Source: Citrus sinensis (Eukaryota; Streptophyta; Magnoliopsida; Sapindales; Rutaceae). From it: DNA of 64,000 nucleotides. The stretch's first letter is position 1. The number at the start of each line of letters is the position of its first letter. The position numbers were made by a program, and so were the translations under genes. Positions 13,450 through 29,581 of the stretch are shown here, in pieces. The DNA is taken from assembly GCF_022201045.2 (NCBI RefSeq), contig NC_068558.1:50571501-50635500 (forward strand), given 5' to 3'. Under the pieces are notes generated by a model. That model ran no database searches. It saw only the letters and a list, made by a program, of their open reading frames with translations, and was not told where the DNA came from.

Positions 13450-13739
13450 GCCGCAGGTAAAGGATCCGATTCACTTAATTGCACATTCGATAAACTCCTC
13501 AATCGTCAGAGCCCAAAGGAGATGGCCGGAGTGGTTTATTTGTTTCGAGGAGATGATGATGAATTGATGGTCGGGACTTGGGGAGTGGAAATCTGGAATT
13601 GGTCTGAGAGTATTGAGTGGATCAGTTCAGTGGAGACAAGGGGAGCGTAGTAGTAACCAGTAAGAAGATTTAACTTCAGCATGACGGTGACAAAATTAAT
13701 ATTAATTTGAATAATAATAGTACTAATAAGTCCTAATAA

Positions 13740-14352
13740 GGGTAATTTTTAAAAACCTCCCCTGAGGTTTGGGCTTGTTGCAAGTAGATAACGAGAATTG
13801 ATTTATTTGTAAAAAACCCCCTACCGTCAGTTAAATTTAACATTGACCGTTAGTTGACCGTGCAAAGACAATATTACCCTTAACAATAGTTTATAAACGA
13901 AAATAACTATAAAAAAAACTAAAATTATTAGTTATTTTACACTTTTTAAATTATTGATATTTTCTTAAAGTTCTTATAAAAAATTAAAATTAAAAAATTA
14001 AAAAATCCTCTTTAAATTATTGATATTTTCTTAAAATTCCTACAAGAAAGATAAAATTAAAAATTTAAAAATGAAATAGTCATAATCTTTACCTATGATA
14101 TTGTAAATTTTTAGAATTGACAAGGATAAAATTGTCAAAAAATAGGGTTTGTGCTTTTTACACCAATAATTTTGGTTTTTTTTAGTTATTTTTGTTTACA
14201 AACTATTGTTAAGGGTAATATTGTCTTTGCACGGTCAACTAACGGTCAATGTTAAACTTAACTGACGGTAGGAGATTTTTTACAAATAAATCAATTCTCG
14301 CCATCTACTTACAACAAGCCTAAACCTCAGGGGAGATTTTTAAAAATTACCC
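13740..14352. mobile_element. Mutator-like foldback MITE (613 bp) with long inverted ends
   Basis: Both ends begin gggtaatttttaaaaa and stay complementary for roughly 180 bp, including gggtaatattgtctttgcac and the ctgaggttt block, leaving a short AT-rich middle. A 10-bp direct duplication gtcctaataa flanks it (13730-13739 and 14353-14362), consistent with the 8-11 bp duplications of Mutator-like elements. There is no transposase frame. It lies between the QUA3-like start and the 3' end of CSN1, so it is in the QUA3 upstream region. The transcript of either strand would fold into a long hairpin. Confidence 0.85.
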
Positions 14353-14362
14353 GTCCTAATAA

Positions 14363-14960
14363 TAATAATAACAACAGCACGCGGATTTGGTAGGCAGCTG
14401 TCTACTTTCTACCGACTCAAGAGTCAAGAGTAACGAACCGGGACGCTGACGGCAGAGATTTGGAATAATCAATCTAGCGTAGATTATTTATTGTGTACTA
14501 TAAAACTTAGCAGTGCCTTAATAAATTGAAGTGAATAAATAACGACATCGTTTAGTCAGCCCTTCGTTTCTTCGCTTTGGGTCATCAGCATTCATCATAC
14601 TACACATTGACCGTTCACTCGTTTACCTAATGCTGTGGGATAATTTCACATTACAAACTGAATGAAGCAGTCAAATTTTTCTTTCAGAAGAATCAACATA
14701 TTCATCTGATCTCAACTTAAGCATATTCAATACAGATTTTAGAGGGAGAGAGAGGGGAAAAAAAACGAATAATTGAACTCTCCAAATAAATCTCAGCATA
14801 TACAACAACAATTATCACCACAATGTACTCTGAAATGCACAAAATTCCATCAACCATGGACAACCAATCTTCTTTCAAAATAACGTAGAACCCTTCTTCT
14901 TCAATAATAGTAGTAGACAACGGCAGGTAAAATTGAATCTAAGCAAGCAGATCTACCTAT
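14363..14960. other. Intergenic DNA downstream of CSN1
   Basis: A short ATA/ATT-rich stretch and then ordinary mid-GC sequence, which should include the CSN1 3' UTR just beyond the stop at 14961. No further gene or repeat was recognised. Confidence 0.6.
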
Positions 14961-17609
14961 TCAAAGTTTCCTAGCAGCCCTAACATTGTATTCATGCTTC
15001 AGAAGATTTGCCCTCAGTAACATTACCCTCACATCCTGATCAAATTCACTGCCAGTCTGTAAAACCCGTTGGAAAGTTGCATTTCTTTGATCCGCATGTC
15101 GTGCATACAAAATCTTGTTGTGTGAGTCAATCCGAGCCTGCAAAGATGTGATAACTTAATCAAGAAAAGAAAAGATACAAAACCAAATCAGGTCATAAGA
15201 ATTGATCCTGTGTTGGTAGTGGAAGAGGTCCTTAAAAAATTTGCAAATCAGATTTTCACAATCAAATTCTCATATTTAACCTAACTACGGGAGCAAGAAA
15301 AACAGAAAAATAGTAGCGCGAAGCACACCTGTATTTGGTTGTCAGTAATCAAGGCTTCAAGCTCTTTCTCTATCCCAGCAACACTTGTTTTGAAAGCATT
15401 TGCCATCATGTGCAAATCAACAGACACAAATGGGTGTGTATACTGGATGAGGGCTTTGTTACGTATTTGATCATACAACGTCTCAACATGGTCGTGCAAA
15501 TGGATATCAAGCAACAGGTTTGCCTTAAGATTTCCAAGGTAATCCAGACATGATGCATAACGGCTGCAGTGGCAAAGAATAATTACAAATCACAACAAGG
15601 AGACGGCAGACCAGAATCTAAACATTTGAAAATTTAAAGAACCAAAGAGGGCCGAAAAAAAAGAACAGTGCTCCAAATGCAAAACCAAGAAAACCAAATG
15701 CACATGACAAACAAGTACGGGATATACAGAGGGAGATGCAAATAAGGATAGACATTAATGCTTTGATGGAATAAAATTTAGCAACAAAAAGTTTCACTGG
15801 CCAAACTAGCAATTCACTTTCAAGAAAAAGTAGCAAAGGAAAAAAAGAAAATTGTAGAACAATGAAATAAGCTGCTTCATGTCAGATTTAAAGGTATTAC
15901 CATGGAACGGCGAACAATTTATTCATACAGCCCAGCAGATGCAGTTTTTATATATCTGTTAAATTTACTGTTTCCATCTACTTGCTTCACTCTTAACCAT
16001 AGACAAAGCCACGATATATCAATATGCCCCAAGACTAAATCAACAAAGAGCTATTTACCTAGAGTAGAAATCGTTAATAAGCTCCCTAACTTCAGGAACC
16101 AGCTCTAAGAAATTTCGGAAGTTGACATTATCTATAACTTTGCTCTGCAAAATTAAGAGCATTAAATCAATAAATCATACCTCAGACACGCATTAACACA
16201 TCATATAGAAACAAAGTTATGGATAAAATAGAGAGAGATGCGAATGCCTTAAGCTCAGCCCGATCAAAACTTGCAAGTGCACAAAGTCCCCCGTATGTTG
16301 CAACATCTTGAGCAGCAATCACCTCATTATAGGAATTTCCCAGATCAGGACCCACTTCCAAGAACTGCATGCATATGAAAGATGATAAATGTCAAATTGA
16401 GAAGATAAATCCAATAAAAAAATTAAGGCTAATCTCAGAATTTCACATGTACAATTTCTCCACATAAATAAATATCAAAAGAAAGCCAAAGGGGGCGAAC
16501 CCATTTCATCTAAGTAGTGCTTGCTAGATTAATAAAAAAAATCAGCATATGAATTTTCTAACCTTACGAGCAGCAAGCTTGTACTTTCTAGCCTCCAAAT
16601 GAGCCAATCCTGCAGCACAACGTAGTTTTGCAATCGTAACAGGTTCAAGAGCCTCAGGTGTTTGTTCTGCTTTGCTGACATAGCTTGTCACATGAGTAAA
16701 TTGACCCATCTCAATGCTGACCAGAATTGCACTCATACACATATGAATAATATGCTTTGATGTAGTGCAATAATCACGAGTGCGAACATAACTTTTAAAA
16801 GCATCCCCAAGTGCACCATGAGCATAGTAAAAGTCTCCAAAATCATTATATCCCATTCTTATACTTTCTTTGATCAAATTTGTCTGCAAAAAGATTTAAA
16901 AAAAAAAAAAGGATTTATAGCCGCCACATAAGATAAAATTTCTACTTTTGTAGCAGATTAATGACATTTTACTTCAGCAAACTTTGTTAAATATTAACAA
17001 CAGATATAAACAAACACAGAAACCCTTATCCTACAAACGCATTAAACCACAATTTGAAGGGGACAAAGGGGCAGATTACTAACCATTAAAAATAAGTAAA
17101 TCAGCCAATGGGAACACTAATAGAGACGAAATAATTTTCAAGATTTTCATAAACAATTTATCGTAATATACATTATTTTCAATCATAATAAATTCATACG
17201 AGAGTGAAAGGGCCCATACCCTATAAGCATTGAGTTCGTTCTCAAGTTTCTCCTTGCGCTGTTCGGCTCTGCGATCCACGGAATCGCACCAAGCCTCGTC
17301 CATGGCATAATTGGGGCCCAGCCTCCCATCAATCTTCTTCACAACCTCTCTGAAAAGTTGCGTGTTCTCGCCTTTCTTAATCTCATCGTAGGCCATTCGA
17401 AGCGCCTCAAGCTGCATCGAAACGATGTCGCAGTGATCGGCGATAAACATTAGCCGCGTGATCTTCGTCCTCCCTTGGTACAGGCTCGCGTAAGCCTCGA
17501 CGTCCAGCTGCTCCCCGCTTATGATTGGTCTGGTACGCGCCGATTCTTCGCCGCCGTTCGAGTAGATCTCCTCCATCATTGAATTCGATTGCTCGTCTTC
17601 GGGTTCCAT
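14961..17609 (-). CDS. CSN1: COP9 signalosome complex subunit 1 (CSN1/FUS6/COP11)
   Basis: Six exons: 17609-17220, 16883-16563, 16364-16248, 16144-16059, 15563-15329 and 15137-14961, joining to 441 residues, the same length as Arabidopsis FUS6. The N-terminal part is acidic ([10 protein letters not shown]). Helical TPR-like repeats follow ([37 protein letters not shown]) and then the PCI/winged-helix region ([21 protein letters not shown]). It ends in the conserved YNVRAARKL. Family role: nuclear scaffold subunit of the signalosome that removes NEDD8 from cullins and represses photomorphogenesis in the dark. Intron 3 appears to start with GC instead of GT (AAG then GCATTC after residues RAELK), because the reading frame and homology leave no GT there. 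Start and stop are unambiguous. Confidence 0.96.
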
Positions 17610-19290
17610 TGCGTTAGGACTTAGGGTTACGGTTTCGTTTGGTTAAGGAATTGCTTGTTACTTCTATCGCCCTTCTTCACTGTGATGTGGTGTGTGAGGG
17701 CAGTGGCTATTTTGGTTTGGTCCAGTCTCTGGAGAGGGAGATGGCCTCGCACGCGACTTCAATTTATTTCCTTGATTGATTGCTATTTATATTTGCTAAC
17801 AAATCCCCCGTGCCGTTTCTTTGATTGCTTGGGTTTTAAAAATATAAGTCGGTGAGCTAGCTTAGAAATTCCAAGCTATTAAGTCATACATAACCAATGG
17901 CCCGTTAGTGAATGGATCTCGCTCTCAGCCCAGACCGTTATAAATTCAATTGTTTTTAACGTCTTGGGGCCATGGCCTTTCATTTTTTTTTTTTTTTTTT
18001 TTGAGAAGGGCCATGGCCTTTAATTGATTATTACATCTCCTTTTGATTTTTAATTCTCCCTGAATTTCTTCTTAGCGTACATTTTTTTTTCTCCAACTTC
18101 CCAATCAAATATTCAAAGAGTACGATACAATGCAGCACATACATGTTTGGGACATATAGTTCATTATTTTCAACCTTATGCTTTATTTCTTAGGTTGCCA
18201 CTTACCTACACAAATTTCAAAGGAAGTTGGAGCTACACAATTGTAAGAGATAGTTCCTTACATACTTATATTAATTCTATGAAATTATTTCCGCCAAGTT
18301 ATTTATTGTAAAGTATTAAAGTAAATATGAGTTTTTCATACATTCTAAAATAATATTTCGCTGTTATATTAATATAGTATGAGTATTATTAAAATAGCAA
18401 CAAACTCTCTAGATTTTCTAGAGAGTAAACTCCTTAGGAATCAACTCCCTATTTAGAGTTTTAGTTCAAATAAATTTCCTAGTCAGATTAGAATAAGTTG
18501 CCGTGAGTATAAATAAATGTCTTTTGTAACTTTTACAAACATGCTTTAATTATTTGTTATTTGACTATTTCTTGGAATAAACTCTAGATTTGACTTTAAC
18601 AATATTTCAAATATCAAAGTTATATATGAGTTTTTTAGTTTAATTAATTCTCACATTCTATGAAATCAATGAGTTTTAATCATCTGGATTTATAGAATTC
18701 TTTTAAATTAATGTAAATTTAGACTGTTCCTTATTCCGGTGCTTTCAATAATCAACAGAATAATAAAATATTAAACTTTTGTCGCATTAGTTTACTATCA
18801 AATCCTTTCTCTATGACAAACTTGAGCTTTCCTAACCACCACTCACCTTCCTTCATCATATGTAGAACTTTGGAGCTATAGAGAATATATTATGTTTGGA
18901 AGTAAAGGAACTTCACGTACGGGATCTACAGAGAAATGTTAAATTTCTCGAGTGCTCTTTTTTTTTTTTTTCTCTTATATCTAACAATACTAAAGTTCAT
19001 TGATTGTACACTGTTGATTTATTATAATGAAAGTTTTGTATTTATTTTTTTAATATTATTCCGTCCACCATGCTTCGTAAAGGCAAATGATGTTTGCATT
19101 TTATTTAGCATATATAGCAAATCAATTTATGCCGAGAAATTGCAAATAGAATTCATTATTTCAATTATTAGAGGAGAGTAGTTGTTGCGGTTAAGGTGAC
19201 TATATCAGAAAGTTTTTATTAATAGATCACTTCTCTCTGGTGTTAAAAGTCATGTTTGTTATAGATTGTAATGTTATTATAACCATGTAT

Positions 19291-19480
19291 TAGGGGTGTT
19301 CACATATTTGATTTTGTGGACTGACATCAATTCATATTCGATCTACGATTTTGCGGATTATAAATTTTGAATCTAATCCAATCCATGAATTGGTGAAATT
19401 TAATTCAAATCCAATTCATACGTCTGTGGATCGGATATGGATTTGACCCAATCCATTATTTTGCGGGCTAAAATTTTTTA
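19291..19480. repeat. Fragment resembling a hAT-type element end
   Basis: Begins taggggtgttcaca, a typical hAT-type terminus. It is followed by degenerate repeats of the form attcatatcc/ggatttgaatc seen inside such elements. No matching right end or target duplication was found, so it is probably truncated. Confidence 0.3.
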
Positions 19481-19990
19481 ATCATGTTTTGTCCACGAAT
19501 TAGCTAAATAAAAAATTAATATAAAAATCATTTTACTATCGATCAAATTCAAAATTATATAAGATTTAAATAAATTAATTATTTAAATAAAATTAGAAAA
19601 TACATTCAAAGTTTCAAAATATAACACACAAAAAAAAATTTATTTGTTTAGACCAGTATATGAAATTAACTGGTTAGGAAGTTATATTTTTTATTTAATT
19701 ATTTTTATTTTATATTATTATCGGATAAGATATAATATGTTGTTAATGTAACTATATCTTAACTTATTTATTTATCACTTAATAAGTATAATTTCACATT
19801 TACAAGTTTAATTTTTTTTAATTTTGCCACTGGATCCAAATAATCAAAGGGATAAAACCTTAATTCAATTCAAAGATGTACCAATAACCACAATAATAAA
19901 CATTTTGCAATCCTATAGCAGGCGGGTCTAATCAGTAGAATTTGAGGACTAAGATTTAACAAACAAAATGGTGGTTCTAATTCTCACTAA

Positions 19991-20530
19991 GGGTATGTTT
20001 GGCGGGTGGGTCTATAAGGGTATGTCTTGTAATATAAATTCAGACCCGCGTTTGGCTGTAAAAAGCAATTACCTGACGTGAAAAGATTGTGCGGCAATTG
20101 AGGTGCAAATAAGACCCGCCTCCCCCTGCGTGTCTAAATTGCACATCTCTTTTTTTATTTTAACTATTATTCATATTAGTTATTAAATTCACTACAAATC
20201 AAATATAATATTTCTTTAACATATTGATTTATATTTAATTGATGAATAAGAAAAGATGTTGAAATCTACAGCAGATAATTATATTTTTATTAATAAATCT
20301 AAATAATAAATTAACTTAATATTAAAATATTTATTAAATTCATATAATATTTATTTTAAAAAAATAAATAATAGCTATTTATTATTATTTAATATTATTA
20401 AATAATAAAAATATATAATGCATTCCATACTCTACCAAATATGATACTGTACTATTTAATACATTTCCATACAATATATTTTATTACAATCTAATACAGT
20501 CCAATACAGTGCGGCACACCAAACGCACCC
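19991..20530. mobile_element. Tourist-like (PIF/Harbinger) MITE, 540 bp
   Basis: The left end gggtatgtttggcg and the right end (reverse strand gggtgcgtttggtg) are imperfect inverted repeats. Both ends are flanked by TAA (19988-19990 and 20531-20533). The interior is AT-rich and non-coding. Its right end is about 376 bp before the UBX-gene ATG, inside the likely promoter. Confidence 0.65.
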
Positions 20531-20789
20531 TAACGGTTGTGTCTTCGCCACTGCAAGCCCACACCGAAATGACCCAATGGGGGTGCAGTACGTGTTTTAC
20601 ACGTGGAAGCCAATAATCGTGCCACGCTTTGTCCATTGAAGCGGTGAGGATGTACCCAAAATGTTTTTTTTTACGCGAGATGTACCCGAAATGTTAAAAA
20701 CTTAAAACTGCGCGCAAAAGATTGTACGTACTTGTCCCACAATTCCTACGTCACGTATGAATAATATACTTTCCCTAAATCAATCAATC

Positions 20790-20821
20790 ACTCTCTCTCT
20801 CCCTCTCTCTCTCTCTCTCTT
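20790..20821 (+). repeat. (CT)n tract in the UBX-gene leader
   Basis: A CT run with one CC interruption, about 85-115 bp upstream of the ATG. CT-rich leaders near the start site are common in plant genes. Confidence 0.85.
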
Positions 20822-20905
20822 AAGCTTCAACATTCATCATTCCTTTCACTCTATCTGGATTCTGGGGAGCAGACTGTTACGTACATTCTCGAACGCTGAT
20901 GAGTG

Positions 20906-24699
<3,794 letters not shown>

Positions 24700-25331
24700 C
24701 GCTGTCACTCTTTGAACATCACAGTGTAAATGCCAATTAGGTTCTATTGCTCTTGCGAGCTCGTAGTAAATACTCTGTTTGAGCACTACAATTTATTCAA
24801 CCTTTTTAGGATGCACAAGGAAAGGAATTATATAATACTGTCTTTCCCCTTAGAAGCTCAAATTAGGCCCTTCTGCTTGCTAACAAGAATAAGAAGTGAC
24901 CTCTTATGTTTTTCATTTGCATGTACTACACTGAAGATCCCCGAAGGGGGAAGAGGCCATTCTCAAAGTCTCTTGTTCTATTGTTCAGACTGCATGTCTA
25001 GGATAGTCAATTGAGGTACTTAGGTTTTATGGTATTCATTTGTTCATTACCCGAAAGCTGCAGCTGAAAATAGAGAAGCCGTAGCCTTGGGCTCGAAGCG
25101 GTTTTGCTACCTTCCAAGTTGAAGGTAACAAAAGTTCTAATCGGTCCTTTATGCCTTTAATCTCTTTAACCTCCGAGCATGTCTCTGCTTGCACACAGGT
25201 TTAATGGGAGTACAAGAATGCTTATAACCGAGGTTTTGAACTTATATTAATTTCTTATTTATCTTATTTGATGAAATCAATAAATCGATTCTGTGGTCAT
25301 CACATAATGATATGAAAGAATATTGTCACCT
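24700..25331. other. 3' flank of the UBX gene
   Basis: Sequence after the UBX stop codon, expected to contain its 3' UTR; an aatcaataaatc polyadenylation-like motif lies near 25275. No other gene was seen before the plastid-derived segment. Confidence 0.5.
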
Positions 25332-25668
25332 GGTTGGACTAATAAATCCTAGCGACGTTACCATAGCCTCTATTCAAGTTCAAGGGGGGAGAAATTAGTC
25401 CGCCTATTTTAATCACTAAGAAGAATTTCGCTCTTAAAGAATTGACGAAAGGGGGTATGCTTATTATCGAACCCCGTCGTTTTATTTTTTTTCTATATCA
25501 AATCGTAGGTATTGCATTGGTTCATAAGAATAAGCACAAAATTACTAAAAGATACCAAGAAAAGGGTTATGTTGATAAAAAGGATGTTGATGGATTCATT
25601 GCACAACATCAAAAAATGACTGGAAATAGAAACAAAAATCATTATGATTTGCTTGTTCCTGAAGATAT
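25332..25668 (+). pseudogene. Nuclear copy of plastid DNA: C-terminal fragment of ycf1 (TIC214)
   Basis: Read on the plus strand, 25332-25385 gives INPSDVTIASIQVQ. After a frameshift in a G run it continues SPPILITKKNFALKELTKGG, then IGIALVHKNK-like residues, KRYQEKGYVDKKD, and QKMTGNRNKNHYDLLVPE. These match the conserved C-terminal part of plastid Ycf1 in order. Several residues after IIEPRRF are missing relative to the usual plastid protein, and similarity stops after LVPEDIL. This is a frameshifted, truncated insertion and not a functional gene. It lies 90 bp beyond the PMT15-like stop codon (on the opposite strand), so it probably forms part of that gene's 3' UTR or terminator region. 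Confidence 0.85.
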
Positions 25669-25757
25669 TTTAGGAGGGAAACAAATGCCTTGATGGATGT
25701 AAATACAAAAATCTTGAAAAATAAATAAATAAAATAAATTTTGGAAGAAGAGCATTT

Positions 25758-28700
25758 TTATCGAGCTGTATGTGTTCCTTGATTTTGATCGGGGGCTGGT
25801 GCGGTCCAATATTTTTTATTTGCAAAAAGAATCTTCTCTCTCTGATGGGGTCCATTTTCATGGTCTGCAATTCTTCCTTCCCATTCCATGCCATCTGTGA
25901 TACTCTTAATCTTCACCAATATATCTACATCGTCCCGGATAATTACACTACCTTCTGGCCGTAAGATCCTATCCATTTCTAACAAGACATCTTCCATTTC
26001 ACATCTGTGATATGAATTCAATTCGATCGCAATCAGTTTATCATATTTATTCATTATATGCTTACCCGGCTAAACATGACACATGAGCACATGCTAATAG
26101 AATTACCTGTCCTTATAAAGACTGAAAATTGAATCAGCATGGATGAGATCATAAGTTCTCGGATAAGTAGACATGGCCTCGCACCTACAAGGAGAAAATA
26201 TTTAGCAACAACTTCCATTAATGAAATTTTAGGTTTAAGGCGGTTTTCGTGATGTAATAAGGAGGAAAAAAAATAGATTAATCGATCAATAAAGATTATG
26301 GAATTATGCGAAAGAGTTACAGCTAAGATGGAGATTTAGCCAAAACAGGCCTGGTTTGGAGGTTTCTGAAGAAAAAAACCAAACAAGACAAAAGGTAGTA
26401 GTGGGTCGTTTATCGGCTGCTAAGTGCTAATCAAGGAATATGAACGAAGTGGAGAGATAAAGACATACCAATTCTGATAGGTTCCAATCAAACCACGTTC
26501 GTAGATAACTCCAAGGGTGTTGATTTTGGCTTCAACTGGGACAGTGTTCATGACCCACAATGGATCATCAACGAGAGCTGCTGCAAAGCCTCCCAAATAA
26601 GCATTCATATCAAGCAAGTTGCGGTATCTCCCAGGTTGTGCTAGTTGATAGTCCACGGATTTGTAATATGTCACTCTTTTCTTCCATAGGGCTGTGTCTT
26701 CTCTAAACATCTCTGCTGTAACTCCATCCACTGCTCCCCTATTAACCCTGGGAGGGATTGCATTCAACCTCTCTGGCCACTTGGTCAATTGCCCCCCGGC
26801 GATTTCCTTTATATTGGACACCTCAGGCAGTGGGGTCAAGCAAGTCTCCATCTTAGTATACCTACATTCCAAAAAATAATAAAATCAATTAAAGCCAAAA
26901 TAAAAACAGATACTTCGACAAAGCATCTGCCATCTGGTTGCTTTATAATCCATTTGGTTTTAGAATCATTTCTAAAGCTTTCCTTGGCAAATAGGGACAA
27001 TTTTGCTTTTGCTTTTGTCATCTAATTCAACATCCCAGTGTAAATTAATCCTTCACAAAAAGTTTTATAATAAAGGAGATCGAAAATTATTCGAAACTCC
27101 ATCAAAAGGATAGGATTTTCTCACACAAGAAAAAATAATTAAAATTGGAAGAAAAAAAAAATTACCACGCCATGTCAGGATCTTGTGCCTTGCAAAAGCG
27201 AGGCTTTTTGAAGACTCTTCGGTTAGCTATACAATGTACATGATTAGTGGGTTTCTGCCAAATAGCGAGATCTTTCTTTTGAATTAACTTTTTCCAGCAT
27301 AGGCTCCTTGCTATGGTCTCTATCCCATTTTGTTCTGATTTTAAGTCTTCAGTTGTTCTATTCCAGCCTTTCCAGTGGCTCTCCCAGTTCACTGGTGGCC
27401 CAGACAGAATCCAATACCCACCAGGGCGTAAAACTCGATCAACTTCAATTAAATATAGACCATCTGCTCCACATGAAATTAAACCATAACTTAAATTTTA
27501 CGAACACTTTAAAAGTGAAAGAAACATTGAAATTGCAATGGACCAGTTAGTTAATTAGACTACCATATTGGCCCCAAGGAATGAGACAACGAGAGCAATG
27601 TGCCATGTCAAAAGCTCTTGAAGGATAAGGAAGCCTGATCGAAGCCATGACTCCAATCAATGCTGGAACTCCTCGCTCTAAAGCAAATTGTACCTGAGCT
27701 TCATGAGTGTCTCTTGGTGCAAATGATACTGCCAGAATATTTCTTGACATAAGGTAAGCTCCCCAGCTAGCAACCTGAAAATTTTAACATCATATCCAGT
27801 GAAAATAAAGTATCTGCTTAATATAAAACTATTGTCTCTCTTTTCTCCATACGTCTATATGCTTAGTATAAAGCATGTCACTGAAGAATGCTCTCTTATT
27901 TTATTTTTTATTTTTAAAAAATTGCACTGAATTAATGAACCATAAGAAAATATCAAAAATAACAACCATAGGGGTAATTATGAAGGCATTAATCTTAAAA
28001 AAGTTTAAAGTAGTTACAGAAAATGTTAATTAAGTAATAATGAAGTTTTGTTTATCAGCATTGTCTATGTCTACGTTAGCATTATTAACAGCATTCTTTA
28101 ACTGCAATCCCAAGTTTCCTTAAGTAGATATCAATTACAAAGTGCATTGCCCTAGACATTTTAGATAATTAAGGTGACCAAACACCTTTTCTGCGGTTGG
28201 AAGATAGATAGATATTATATCATTTCTTGGTGAACCACTTTACTTGAGGGCCAAGAATTTATTAAATTTTGCTAAAACTAAAAGAGTAAAGATGAATTAG
28301 GATGGGGGCAAAGCCTACAACTCATCATAAGATCTGCACTTCTTAGCTGTGATTTAAGATTAGGTTTGGTGCACTGCAACATGTGAGCTGGACTACTCTA
28401 AATAAACGCGGAAATAATTACAGTAGAAGGAGTAATAAATACCCGTAAATGGTAAGAAAATAACCAAGTAAATATGAATTCACTATTCTATTTCCATTCA
28501 AATCTTCAATAATGATATCCCATCCATAACCTCCCTATAAAAAAGGAATCATTTAATCGTAAAATATATTTTTCCCATTCAACCTAATTTTCATTATTTT
28601 ACAAGGATATTATTGACCGCACGCCATTCTTTTTCAATTATAATTTTTTTTTTAAAAAAAGAAAAATAACCTAAAAACCCATCCTGCTCCGCCGGCCGGC

Positions 28701-29581
28701 CAACTCAGCCACAGCCAGTGCACACATTCAGTTTAAGTTTATAACCAAGTCAAATAGATACAGACCAATGATTCCGGTTCACGCAAACGAACCGGACGGT
28801 CGACGCTCAAAGTAAAACAAATTAAATGTAAGAGAAAACAAGTTTGATTAAATATGAGAAATTGGTCATATATTTGTTGTAAATTTGTAGGACGTACCCC
28901 ACAGCCAGTATCAATGGCGGTCCTTATAGAGCCATCTTTGAGATTAATCAACTTGCCAATATCGTCAATGTACGCGTCAGCGCCGCGTGGGAACATCGTG
29001 CCGCCACCTGGAAAACTGAACCGGTCACCCTGGAACCGGACCCAATTCTGGTTCTTCTTCTCTACTGTCAACTCCTTATGCGGCACATTAGCGTACCACG
29101 CAAACTGCCTGCTCTCCGGCCACCTAAACGGCACCGTGTAACCGTGCGGCGCCGGCACGCGACACTTGAGCAACTCGGTTTTCTCAGGGCAGTGCCTCTC
29201 CCTGTATATCAACCTGTCCCTGTCGAATTTCAATGACCGGTGAGTGTCCTCGCAGGGGACGTTCTCGACGTATTTGGGGTCGCAGGGAGGGATGTAGGTG
29301 ACACGCGCCAAAGTGGGAGGGGGGTCAGGAGCCTGGTGGTGGGCTGAGAAGTCGAGGTTGAGGTTTGTTGAGGCCTTGGCCGATGTGCTGCTGCATGGGA
29401 CAAAAGTGAGTATAGAAGAAGGTGACGTGGCAGCGCGGATGGCCCCCGGCGAGTGCTGCCACATGCCCGCGAGGTAAAAGATTGTGCAGAGAATTGTAAC
29501 GAGGGTTATTGAATAAAGATTTGCATGCTTTGTTTTGAATGTTATGTAAGATAGTCTCGTTGAACCAGCCGTATTAGCCAT
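25758..29581 (-). CDS. PMT15: Probable methyltransferase of the PMT15 type (DUF248)
   Basis: Six exons: 29581-28898, 27774-27564, 27463-27166, 26861-26469, 26184-26107 and 26004-25758, all GT-AG, giving 636 residues. Start ATG is at 29581 ([12 protein letters not shown]); codons before it in frame lack an ATG. A signal-anchor helix lies at about 23-41. The luminal region carries [17 protein letters not shown], the SAM-binding [17 protein letters not shown] (about 223 onward), [24 protein letters not shown] and [18 protein letters not shown]. It ends EYW-type as [11 protein letters not shown], close to Arabidopsis PMT15 (At4g00750); PMT16-18 are close relatives. Family role: Golgi methyltransferase, substrate not proven for this clade. 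Exon 2 (211 nt) matches QUA3 exon 3 in length and phase, showing common gene structure. Confidence 0.93.

Larger units (their letters stand above)
17610..20905. other. Divergent upstream region between CSN1 and the UBX gene (3.3 kb)
   Basis: Holds the CSN1 promoter on the left, the UBX-gene promoter on the right, and AT-rich DNA between them. It contains a hAT-like end fragment near 19291 and a Tourist-like element at 19991-20530. A CT-rich leader tract lies at 20790-20821. No coding frame here has recognisable content. Confidence 0.65.

Noticed and set aside
18360-18760. Possible LTR-retrotransposon remnant (TATAAATAAATG with a gtcttttgtaac-like stretch)
   Set aside because: Looks LTR-like in composition, but no matching second LTR, TG/CA ends, primer site or duplication was found.
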